64,000 bases of DNA. Source: JAPKZH01 sp963715635 (GTDB taxonomy: Bacteria; Acidobacteriota; Aminicenantia; Aminicenantales; UBA4085). The position numbers and the translations under genes were made by a program. The stretch covers positions 1,364,001 through 1,428,000 of the forward strand of contig OY970261.1 of the NCBI GenBank assembly GCA_963715635.1, in the 5' to 3' direction. The notes beneath the pieces are model-generated. The model saw nothing but the letters and a program-made list of their open reading frames with translations. It did not search any database and was not told the DNA's origin. Positions 8,168 through 15,100 of the stretch are shown piece after piece; positions within the stretch are counted from its first letter, which is position 1, and every line of letters starts with the position of its first letter.

Positions 8168-8914
8168 TCAGTGATCGTTTTGAAGGAAGATCCCTCTCCG
8201 CTTCATGTTTTCGAGGACAAAGAGATAGCCTTCCAGGCTCTCCAATTCCAGGTCGGAATGGATATTGTATTCTCGGAGCGTTTGTTTGAGTTCGTTCATC
8301 TCAGACTCTGTGAATAGCTCTTCCATAAGGGCCGGCCAGGCTCTCGCGCCCATCTGTTCCAAGGTCCTGAGCGCAAACAACGGATAGCGAAAAAATTCTT
8401 TTCTGGCCCCTGTAATTTTTTCAAAGGACTCGGGATTGACGCCTTTGACGGCGATCCTGACCAAGAGGCGGGAAAACCTCAATCTCTGGGCCAGCTCCTC
8501 CTTATACCCAAGCATCAAGCCGTTGGTTTCGAGAACGAAGTTCGATCGTGGTTCGGCGTTTAGAATAATTTCAATGACCTTAATAAGATGTTCGAAAGAG
8601 GCTTCTCCCAGGATCGGTTCGGAGCCGGTGACACGGAAGAGGTTGAAAGAACGCCGGCGGGCGATCTCCAGCAGATTATCTGCAACGTTCTCCGGCGAGA
8701 AGAGTCTCCCGAAGCGGACCGGATCTTCATTGCGGCCGTAGTTCCAACAATAGGCGCAGAGAAAAGAACACCCGACGGCATCGGCGGTTGCGATTCCGCC
8801 GTAGTAGGGCGCCGCCCGAAATTTATAATAGAGCCGATTTTCCCCTTCCATCACCAGGCGTTCGGTCTCTTCCGACCTTTGGAGAGCGTCAAAGGGAATA
8901 TTCAGAGCAAACAT
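8168..8914 (-). CDS. Radical SAM protein of unknown specificity
   Basis: A 248-residue radical SAM enzyme. The cluster motif CxxxCxxC is Cys49-Ser-Phe-Leu-Cys53-Ala-Tyr-Cys56 and should bind the SAM-coordinating 4Fe-4S cluster. FRVTGSEPIL corresponds to the GGEP-like SAM-binding strand with Ser in place of one Gly. NFVLETNGLML is the following barrel strand. There is no C-terminal Cys cluster of the SPASM or Twitch type, so no auxiliary cluster is expected. It is comparable with MoaA/NrdG-like uncharacterised proteins whose target cannot be predicted. No ribosome-binding site is obvious before the ATG. The neighbours (flavodoxin 260 bases downstream, an aldolase upstream) run in the same direction; flavodoxin is a known electron donor for radical SAM enzymes, so a link is possible but unproven. 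Confidence 0.85.
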   Translation of the reverse strand: MFALNIPFDALQRSEETERLVMEGENRLYYKFRAAPYYGGIATADAVGCSFLCAYCWNYGRNEDPVRFGRLFSPENVADNLLEIARRRSFNLFRVTGSEPILGEASFEHLIKVIEIILNAEPRSNFVLETNGLMLGYKEELAQRLRFSRLLVRIAVKGVNPESFEKITGARKEFFRYPLFALRTLEQMGARAWPALMEELFTESEMNELKQTLREYNIHSDLELESLEGYLFVLENMKRRGIFLQNDH

Positions 8915-8964
8915 ATGATTTCAGAACGTCGAGAACCGTTTTAGAGTTCGTAAGAGCTCCGAGA

Positions 8965-9810
8965 TTACGGATTCTTTTTAATCGCCGAACGCATAGCCTT
9001 GATTGTCTCGCTGAGCCCTTTCTGCAAAAGTCCGAAATCCCACCCGACGCTGATCAGCTTATAGCCCGCATCCATTCTGGCCTTGACATCCTCCAGGGAG
9101 GCATCGATTGCTGAAATGACTCCATGTTCCAGACACATTTTTAGAATGCGTTCAGCATCCGCAGCCGGGATGTGAACAGTTTCTATAGCACTGACGCCAG
9201 GCGTCTCGACGATCTCTTGCGCGTGACGCACGCCTTCTTCGGTTTCGATCATGGCCACAACCAGCAATTCGCCTTTAGGATTGAGCGGCCACACATCGCG
9301 GCGCTCTTTAGGAATATTGATCCCGGCCATGGCGGACGTTTCGGCACCTCGCACAGCCGAAATGGCACGCTCCAAGTCGGTGCGGCTCTCAACCATCGGA
9401 ATCCATACCCCCATGGCGGGTCCGACTTTAAGCGATTCCGCAATTTCATAGCGCGGATCCCAAGTCGCTCTGTTCGCCAATTTGACCAGGACAACCGGCG
9501 CGACCCTCGGTTCTGTCCGATAGCGATTGCTGAAGTCTTGCACTTCGAGGAGAAAGCGGTGAAGCATACTGAAGTCGTAGATGTCATGTTCGACATCGGC
9601 GACAATGAAATCGGCGTCGCTGGTCGCGAGCACTTTGACGATTCGAGGCGCTGAGAGCGCGCCGGTCCAGACGCCGATGGCCGGCCTTCCTGATTCCAAG
9701 ATGGAGATAAGTCGATTAATCCGCTCCTCGGCAATCGCCCCGTGCGGCAGCCAGGACATCATTATCCAGGCAAATCCTAATCCAAGAACCCTTTTCATCT
9801 TGATTTTCAT
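8965..9810 (-). CDS. HpcH/HpaI-type aldolase with signal peptide
   Basis: Member of the HpcH/HpaI (4-hydroxy-2-oxoacid) class II aldolase family, 281 residues. It has the (beta/alpha)8 landmarks IGVWTG, IVADVEHDIYDF (the base His of EHxxxD), VAMIETEEGV (metal Glu) and IPAAD (metal Asp). The substrate Arg of VRxP in characterised members is Lys here (LVKLANR). Unlike the cytoplasmic family norm, a signal peptide is evident (MKRVLGLGFAWIMMSWLPHG then AIAEER), which points to a periplasmic enzyme. The start could be ATG 9810 or the in-frame ATG 9798. An aggct-type weak ribosome site precedes the former. Confidence 0.82.
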   Translation of the reverse strand: MKIKMKRVLGLGFAWIMMSWLPHGAIAEERINRLISILESGRPAIGVWTGALSAPRIVKVLATSDADFIVADVEHDIYDFSMLHRFLLEVQDFSNRYRTEPRVAPVVLVKLANRATWDPRYEIAESLKVGPAMGVWIPMVESRTDLERAISAVRGAETSAMAGINIPKERRDVWPLNPKGELLVVAMIETEEGVRHAQEIVETPGVSAIETVHIPAADAERILKMCLEHGVISAIDASLEDVKARMDAGYKLISVGWDFGLLQKGLSETIKAMRSAIKKNP

Positions 9811-9848
9811 TTCAAAGCCTTGACTTGCCCCCGATCAATGTACAAGCC

Positions 9849-10100
9849 CTAGAGTGAATTTTTCAACCTTTTTTCTACTATCTCAAGATTTACTCTCTTT
9901 TTCAGTTTCATTCCAGCAGCACCGAGAATAAGTCTGATAGCCTGAGCGTTTCTTCCCTGTTTTCCAATAACCTTGCCCATATCTTCCGGAGCAACCTCTA
10001 ATTCAATGATTGAGCTCTGTTGCCCGTCTAATTGGGAAACCTTCACTTTGTCCGGGTTGTCTACTAATGATTTAGCAATCAACTCTACGAGTTCTTTCAT
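9849..10100 (-). CDS. khpA: KH-domain RNA-binding protein (KhpA-like)
   Basis: An 83-residue single KH domain, the size and layout of KhpA (YlqC), which binds RNA alone or with KhpB/Jag. The GxxG loop is Gly-Lys-Gln-Gly in MGKVIGKQGRNAQAIR, preceded by a conserved ELEVAPED strand. The start is clear: aaaggaggtagc before ATG. In many bacteria this gene sits between rpsP and rimM/trmD; here it stands alone with neither neighbour present. Confidence 0.9.
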   Translation of the reverse strand: MKELVELIAKSLVDNPDKVKVSQLDGQQSSIIELEVAPEDMGKVIGKQGRNAQAIRLILGAAGMKLKKRVNLEIVEKRLKNSL

Positions 10101-10394
10101 TGCTACCTCCTTTAATACATAAAGTGTTTTTTTCCGCTTTTGAGCATTTCTTTCTTCTCATCCGTCTTTCCTGGGGGGAGTGAATTCACGTCAATATCTT
10201 TCGAGCCCCAACTTTTCAATTTTCTCAAGAATGAGCTAATAAAGCAATTTAAAATTCACTGACCCCTCAGCGCTGCCAGCCCCTTCCTGGCGTATCCATA
10301 AGGATATAGCCTGGCCCGACTTAAGGGGGGCAGGCCCGCAAATAAGAGCTCACAAAGAGAAAATGGACCAGAACCGGGAGCCGATCTGTGAAGA
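10101..10394. other. Intergenic region with several short hairpins
   Basis: No gene is seen. Between about 10270 and 10345 there are three successive small hairpins (gccag..ctggc; tatcc-ataa-ggata; gcctg..caggc). The leader and ribosome site of the KH gene occupy the left end. It may hold a terminator or processed RNA; nothing more specific can be said. Confidence 0.3.
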
Positions 10395-11201
10395 CTAAGG
10401 CAGTCCCCGCCGGTCTGTGGCCAGGTGGTATAGGTAGATCAACTTGCAGTTGAGTTCAAGGGCCTCCTCAGGTCCAGCGGCGGGCACATCGGTCTTGAAG
10501 GGTTTGGTCAGCCGCTCATCGAAGATTGCCTGCGGGAACCACTCCCGAAGTTTTGTGACGACGATCTTGAAGTTTGCGGGAGTGGAGGGGGACAGCTCGG
10601 GGCCTAGGAAGCTGTAGTCAATGTGGTTCTGGAACATCTCCACGCGGGGATCAGAGGATTTCCTGTCGTAGACTCTCACGAAGTCATCAGCTTGGAGCGA
10701 TCCTTTGGTAGTCTTTTGGATGACCCGCCGCATAACAGGGATCCCCCCTGTAAGCACCGTCGCCGTCACGTTGAGCTTCATTTTTGTTGTTGAGGTCTCT
10801 TCTTGCCTGTAACTCCGCATCCTTCCCCTAATAATCAGGAATACGTCGCCGGCCTCAACTCTTGCCTCTCCGCCACGCTTGTCCCAGAATATAACTTCTT
10901 TATCTCCGAATTTCGTGGTGTGCGCCACGAAGCTGGCCGACCGGTTTCGAAGCTCGGAATCCTTGCACACGAAGGCCACAAGTCCCGCATCCCTCATGCC
11001 CTGAGCTATCAAGTCCGCTGTGTCGGTGTTGGGGAAGTGGGCGATGATTCTGGGAATCTCTCCGCACAGGAGGAGGCGCGTGTCAGAGATCTCTTTGCCC
11101 ACGAGGGAAGCCACCCTCTTGACGAGTTCTGTATCGAGCGCTTTCGGGGGAGCTAGGGCAATATGGAATACGTCCTGTTGACCCACAGTTACTTCTCTCA
11201 T
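10395..11201 (-). CDS. Protein of unknown function
   Basis: Not recognised. The 268-residue protein has no signal peptide or membrane segment. It begins MREVTVGQQDVFHIALAPPK and is mixed alpha/beta. The first ~110 residues contain ISDTRLLLCGEIPRIIAHFP and a DAGLVAFVCKDSEL strand-turn-helix that resembles a nucleotide- or effector-type sensing fold. The middle carries a strand-rich segment (GDVFLIIRGRMRSYR) and the C-terminus is helical with LNCKLIYLYHLATD. There are no catalytic motifs. It lies 60 bases after a truncated secreted-protein gene on the same strand, and the stop of that fragment is followed by an open frame into this gene, so some rearrangement may have occurred here. The start site is uncertain. 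Confidence 0.6.
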   Translation of the reverse strand: MREVTVGQQDVFHIALAPPKALDTELVKRVASLVGKEISDTRLLLCGEIPRIIAHFPNTDTADLIAQGMRDAGLVAFVCKDSELRNRSASFVAHTTKFGDKEVIFWDKRGGEARVEAGDVFLIIRGRMRSYRQEETSTTKMKLNVTATVLTGGIPVMRRVIQKTTKGSLQADDFVRVYDRKSSDPRVEMFQNHIDYSFLGPELSPSTPANFKIVVTKLREWFPQAIFDERLTKPFKTDVPAAGPEEALELNCKLIYLYHLATDRRGLP

Positions 11202-11261
11202 CGCTAGCCCAGGCGGGGCTTCTATTATCGAAGCGTGACTCCTATCTCGACCGTAAAAAAT

Positions 11262-11588
11262 TTATAGTCCGCTCGCGTCACCTCGGTTATCGAGCGGACC
11301 AGGGGGGGGCCTCGTTGCAAAGAGGTACGTTTCCTCGATCCGCTCCAGGCAGACAAAGTCCAGGATGGCGTCCGAGAGACGGTCGCCGTAAGCCACACAG
11401 CGCTCTAGAATGTCGGCCAAATCGGCTGGGCTGTCTTGAAGGGCCCGGGCGGGGACGCCACGAGGCTCAACGGGCACAGCGGAAAAAACCACGGTCGTGG
11501 CGATCGAGACGAGAAAAAAGGAAAGGAATTTCCTTTTCCGTGCCACACGGAATACCCGCCCTTCAGGTTTGAAACCGCTGCCTCCCAT
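11262..11588 (-). pseudogene. Truncated secreted protein (N-terminal part only)
   Basis: A basic N-terminus and a hydrophobic segment (FLSFFLVSIATTVVFSAVPV) form a signal peptide. After it comes LADILERCVAYGDRLSDAIL then DFVCLERIEETY, which resembles the start of secreted proteins I associate with Acidobacteria-like genomes (a helix followed by a conserved FVCxExxxE). The frame stops soon after, at 108 residues, leaving none of the usual body. ATG at 11588 has no good ribosome site; a GTG at about residue 16 is an alternative. Immediately upstream is repeat B. I read it as a broken gene. Confidence 0.45.
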
Positions 11589-11973
11589 TACGAGATGATT
11601 ATAGTCACGGCCGCGGTTCGAAGTCAACGACTCAGAGACCGGTTGAATTCTTGAAATAACACCCGATAGAGGACACTCCGCTCCGGATGGCGAGGACGAT
11701 ATCCCCCCGCCATGGCGGGAGAATGGCCTCAAGAAACGGGCCATCGCCACGGATAGGACCGCGTCTCCCTGGGAAGACCCAACGAGGCCGGGCCCAGAGG
11801 GGCGAATCAGGTCGATGAATCTTCCCTCCTGAGATCACGAGGAAATAGAGCCGCAGGCCGTTTGGAGATGTCAAGAACGCTATAAGCTTTACCTATAATT
11901 TTGGGGGCCGCCCCTACGTGCCGCCAGGATCTCCCAATAAAGAGAGAACCAAAAATCCGTTTAGACCGTCATC
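11589..11973. other. Spacer with dispersed repeat B copy 1
   Basis: No gene is supported. The segment 11662-11819 is repeat B, and the remainder has no recognisable feature. Confidence 0.45.
11662..11819. repeat. Dispersed repeat B, copy 1
   Basis: It aligns with 13950-14106 in the same orientation over about 158 bases. Shared blocks include tagaggac, cgctccggatggcgagg, ccgcgtctccctgg, caacgaggccgggccc, gaggggcgaat and ggtcgatgaa. The two copies flank the Omp85-type gene and its terminator. The element is unidentified and has no intact ORF. Confidence 0.65.
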
Positions 11974-12005
11974 AAAAGTGGCCATTTATTGATAATGGCA
12001 CTTTT
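11974..12005. terminator. Hairpin terminator downstream of the Omp85-type gene
   Basis: Arms aaaagtg / cactttt plus ccatt / aatgg enclose a short AT loop, giving a 12-pair stem with A and T runs at its ends. It could therefore work in both directions. It lies about 60 bases past the stop of the minus-strand Omp85-type gene. Confidence 0.6.
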
Positions 12006-12007
12006 AG

Positions 12008-12040
12008 AGAGATCGCGATGCTTCGCTCGCGATGACAATG
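12008..12040. repeat. Short palindromic repeat resembling the widespread TCATTGCGAGCGAAGC family
   Basis: On the minus strand it reads tcattgtcatcgcgagcgaa then gcatcgcgatctc, a 6-pair palindrome (tcgcga) around gcgaagc. Very similar intergenic palindromes recur in many unrelated bacterial genomes. It is adjacent to the terminator hairpin. Confidence 0.45.
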
Positions 12041-12062
12041 AAAAGATTTTTTTGCTTTGGCA

Positions 12063-13502
12063 TTAGAAACTGACGCCCGTATCGATGATGAACTGGCCGC
12101 GCCCCATTTTATTGAGCGCGTATTCGACCCGCAGCACGTTGATGTAAGGCAAGTGGATGTGGATTCCAATCCCGTAGCCGGTAGTGAAGTCGTTCCAACG
12201 GATCTCCCCCGCGTTTCTCCAGACGATACCGCTGTCGACGAAAACGCCGGCGCTGATGCCGAATTTCAGGTTCCGGAACAAACTGGGGATGAGCGGGCCG
12301 TTTTTGATCGAGAAATAGCGGACAGGCAGGAGAGTGAAGCGGAATTCCAGGCTGGTTAGGGAGATGTTGTAGCTTCTATATTCGGCATAGCGCGTGGGGT
12401 CGGGCAGGATCATGTTGTAATAGCCGCGAATACGTTCGTTAAACCCTAGGAAGACCCGGTCATAGACGGGCATATTCCCGCCATTGAGGATGAAAAACTG
12501 GCGGACGCCCAGGGACAGCGAGCCAACGAGAGGCTCATAGAATCGGCCGTCAAATGTCATCCGCCAATAATCGGGCTGGCTCTTCCCGAAGCCCGTTCGC
12601 TGGACGTTGACGGCGATAAAAGTCCCTTTCCTGGGATACTCGGTCAAATCACGATGCTCCCATCGGACCTGCCAGGACAGACTGGGAACGATATCTTGCC
12701 CATTGCCCGAGGCGGAGAACGGCTGATACTCGGGGGGCACCTTGACGCGGGTGAGGGAGAATTGCACGTCGGTCTCGAGTTCGAGGGACAGGCGCTTCCC
12801 CAGCCTCAGGTTGAACCCCAGACGGTCTTCCTGGAAATTGAAGACCTTGTTCTCGCTCTGCCGCTGCGATACGCCTAGGCCGAGCATCAGACGCATTCGC
12901 TCTCCGACCCAGGGGACAGAGTAATTGAGGAAGTAGGAGGGGTTGTATCCCAGCCAGCCTCCGAGGCGGAGTTTTTCGTTGCGGCCGCGGAAATTGTTGT
13001 CGGAGAGTTCGAGCCCGTAGCTGATTTTGTTCCAAGCGCGCTCGTTGGTGAAGAAGACGGGAGCGGGGAAAATGTACCAGCTCTCGGTGACGAGGATGGT
13101 GAGCACGTTCTCACCGCCGCGTTCGTCGAGGCGCAGTTCGACCCGGTTGAAAAGCCGCAGGTTCTGGACCCGGTTCTTGACGAGCTTCAGGTCCTCGGGG
13201 CTCAATACGGCGGGAAAGGTGAAGGGAATTTCCCGAAGAATGACGTCGCCGTCGGTGACCTTGTTTCCCTCCACCGCGACCCGATCGATCCGGACCGGAG
13301 CGTCAAGAACGGACTGGCCGACGAGGGTTCTCGTCCAAAGGAGAGAGAAAAAAACGAGAATGGGAATGATCGGGATCTCGAGAGTTTTTCGCCGGCGGGC
13401 TCTCCGTCCGCGAACGCCCCGGCCATCCATTTTATCTTTTTTATAGATCATGATGGCGAAAAAGTCTATCAGGACCGCGATGGGCGCGACGTAAACAATC
13501 AT
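12063..13502 (-). CDS. Omp85-superfamily outer-membrane protein with one POTRA domain
   Basis: A BamA/TamA-like barrel protein, probably inserting or secreting proteins at the outer membrane. After a hydrophobic N-terminal segment (IPIIPILVFFSLLWTRTLVG), one POTRA domain spans about residues 72-145 (VRIDRVAVEGNKVTDGDV ... NRVQNLRLFNRVEL ... VLTILVTE). The remaining ~330 residues are alternating-strand barrel. GFNERIRGYYNM holds the conserved (I/V)RGY of loop 6, and the chain ends in Phe (DTGVSF). With 479 residues it is far shorter than BamA (five POTRAs). A consensus-like promoter (TTGACT-17-TATATT) ends 24 bases before ATG 13502. There is no clear ribosome site, and in-frame ATGs at 13451 and 13430 are alternatives. 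Confidence 0.85.
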   Translation of the reverse strand: MIVYVAPIAVLIDFFAIMIYKKDKMDGRGVRGRRARRRKTLEIPIIPILVFFSLLWTRTLVGQSVLDAPVRIDRVAVEGNKVTDGDVILREIPFTFPAVLSPEDLKLVKNRVQNLRLFNRVELRLDERGGENVLTILVTESWYIFPAPVFFTNERAWNKISYGLELSDNNFRGRNEKLRLGGWLGYNPSYFLNYSVPWVGERMRLMLGLGVSQRQSENKVFNFQEDRLGFNLRLGKRLSLELETDVQFSLTRVKVPPEYQPFSASGNGQDIVPSLSWQVRWEHRDLTEYPRKGTFIAVNVQRTGFGKSQPDYWRMTFDGRFYEPLVGSLSLGVRQFFILNGGNMPVYDRVFLGFNERIRGYYNMILPDPTRYAEYRSYNISLTSLEFRFTLLPVRYFSIKNGPLIPSLFRNLKFGISAGVFVDSGIVWRNAGEIRWNDFTTGYGIGIHIHLPYINVLRVEYALNKMGRGQFIIDTGVSF

Positions 13503-13525
13503 AACTCTATTAATCTTATAGGATT

Positions 13526-13554
13526 AATATATATTGATCCTTGAGGAAAGTCAA
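13526..13554 (-). promoter_or_regulatory. Sigma70-type promoter of the Omp85-type gene
   Basis: On the minus strand, -35 TTGACT (13554-13549), 17-base spacer, and -10 TATATT (13531-13526). The predicted transcript starts about 15-18 bases before the ATG, so the leader is very short. Confidence 0.6.
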
Positions 13555-14389
13555 GTGGATTTCGTCCGCGCGCCGGCCCTCGGCACTCGGGGCGGATTGC
13601 CGACCATCCGGTTTGGCCGGCTCCCGAAAGGTGCCAAGCGCGTGACCGCCGGATGCGTTTGCTTATCGCTTTGGCTTGAGCAGGGAGAGGTCCAGATCTT
13701 TAAGAAGCCCCCGAGGATAACGGGCGAACTTCTTGAATTCGTTTTAATCCGTGCCTGGGAATTTGAGCCAACCGTCCCCCGATTCGAAGGACGAAGCGGC
13801 AATACGGACAAGAAACCAGATTGGGGCTGAGAAGACCGCAAGCATGTCATGGGATGCCGTCGATAGAGTGCCTAACGTGGACAAGAGCCCAACCAACTCG
13901 AAATTAGTCTCGTGCTCCGCAAGGAAGCGCTCGAAATGATGGAACATCATCCGGTAGAGGACGGTGCGCTCCGGATGGCGAGGGCGGTGGACTGCTCCCA
14001 CGGCCGGAGAAAGGTCTCAATAAACGGGGCATCGCCATGGATAAGACCGCGTCTCCCTGGAGGACGCAACGAGGCCGGGCCCGGAGGGGCGAATCCGGTC
14101 GATGAAACGTCAATGGGCGTTGACACTTGGCCATGAAAATAGAGTGATAAATAGAAAGGCAAGCTGCGCATAAAGAATAAAAGTAAAAGAGTCTGTCAGG
14201 CCCCCGATCACAATCTTTTTGCCCAGGCGAGTCGAATGGCCGTCTCAATCGGGTTCATTCCAACGCAATTATACCTTAACTAGGCAATTTTTTTCGGAAT
14301 TGCTTGGATTTATGGATAAATGATTTGGTTAAGCTCTTGTTGGGCTTTGAGTCGGGGGGAGGGATTCTCTTTTGGTGAGAAAAAAGAAA
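13555..14389. other. Long spacer with repeat B copy 2 and no supported gene
   Basis: About 830 bases. ORFs here lack start signals and protein-like composition. The only structure I find is repeat B copy 2 (13950-14106). The segment 13560-13940 and the stretch after 14107 hold nothing I can name. Confidence 0.45.
13950..14106. repeat. Dispersed repeat B, copy 2
   Basis: Counterpart of 11662-11819, in the same orientation. The 1.9-kb distance and flanking position around the Omp85-type gene leave open a past duplication or an element pair. Confidence 0.65.
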
Positions 14390-14418
14390 TTTTCTTTAAT
14401 ATTAAGTTCGGCTATAAT
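14390..14418 (+). promoter_or_regulatory. Probable promoter of the DUF2911 gene
   Basis: A perfect TATAAT (14413-14418, within ggctataatataaag) lies 17 bases after a weak -35-like ttttct (14390-14395). The gene starts 51 bases further on, at 14470. Confidence 0.5.
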
Positions 14419-14469
14419 ATAAAGGCATATTTGGAAAGAGTTTAATAATAACCCTAAAAGGAGGAAACT

Positions 14470-15054
14470 ATGAAGCGTTTTGGCCTGACGTTTGGTCTTG
14501 TCTTGAGCCTGGCTTTTCTTCTGGTGCTGCCTTCCGCTGCCTATGCCCAGGGAAACCAAGTCCGCCCAAGTCTAAAAGCAAGCGTGACGCAACGACTGGG
14601 AACGGACGCCGATATCACGATCGAATACAGCCGGCCGGGTGTCAAAGGAAGAAAAATATGGGGCGCTTTGGTGCCTTACGGTATGGCTCCCGGAAGCCAA
14701 TATTCCAAAAACAAACCCTTTCCCTGGAGGGCGGGCGCCAACGAAAACACGACGATTGAATTTAAGAAAGATGTTCTGATTGAAGGGAAACCGTTGCCCG
14801 CGGGAAAATACGGCATCCATATGGTCCCCTCGGAAAAAGACTGGATCATCATCTTCAGCAAGAACAGTTCCGCCTGGGGAAGCTTTACCTATAGCCAGGA
14901 GGAAGATGCCCTCCGCGTCACCGTCACCCCGGTCAAAGCAGCCCACCAAGAATGGTTGATATACGGGTTCGAAGACCTGGCGGGAACATCGGCCACCGCT
15001 TACCTTCACTGGGAACAACTCAAAGTCCCCTTTAAAATTAAGTTGGCCCAGTAA
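14470..15054 (+). CDS. DUF2911 family secreted protein
   Basis: A 194-residue exported protein of the DUF2911 family, common in Bacteroidetes- and Acidobacteria-type bacteria and of unknown function. The signal peptide ends at AYAQG (about residue 27). Family hallmarks are ITIEYSRPGVKGRKIWGALV followed by PYG, PWRAGANENTTIEF, LPAGKYGIHMVP, WIIIFSKNSSAWGSF and a final HWEQLKVPFKI. The predicted fold is an all-beta sandwich. ATG is preceded by aaaggaggaaact, and a TATAAT box lies upstream. It is transcribed towards the PIG-L gene 46 bases downstream and may be read through into that operon. Confidence 0.88.
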   Translation: MKRFGLTFGLVLSLAFLLVLPSAAYAQGNQVRPSLKASVTQRLGTDADITIEYSRPGVKGRKIWGALVPYGMAPGSQYSKNKPFPWRAGANENTTIEFKKDVLIEGKPLPAGKYGIHMVPSEKDWIIIFSKNSSAWGSFTYSQEEDALRVTVTPVKAAHQEWLIYGFEDLAGTSATAYLHWEQLKVPFKIKLAQ

Positions 15055-15100
15055 TTCACAGAACAGATTCTTAGGCCGGTTTTTCTGAAGCCCGGGTCTA

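Noticed and set aside
13534..13830. 98-residue plus-strand ORF upstream of repeat B
   Set aside because: No ribosome site, no domain-like pattern, and its beginning overlaps the promoter of the divergent Omp85-type gene.
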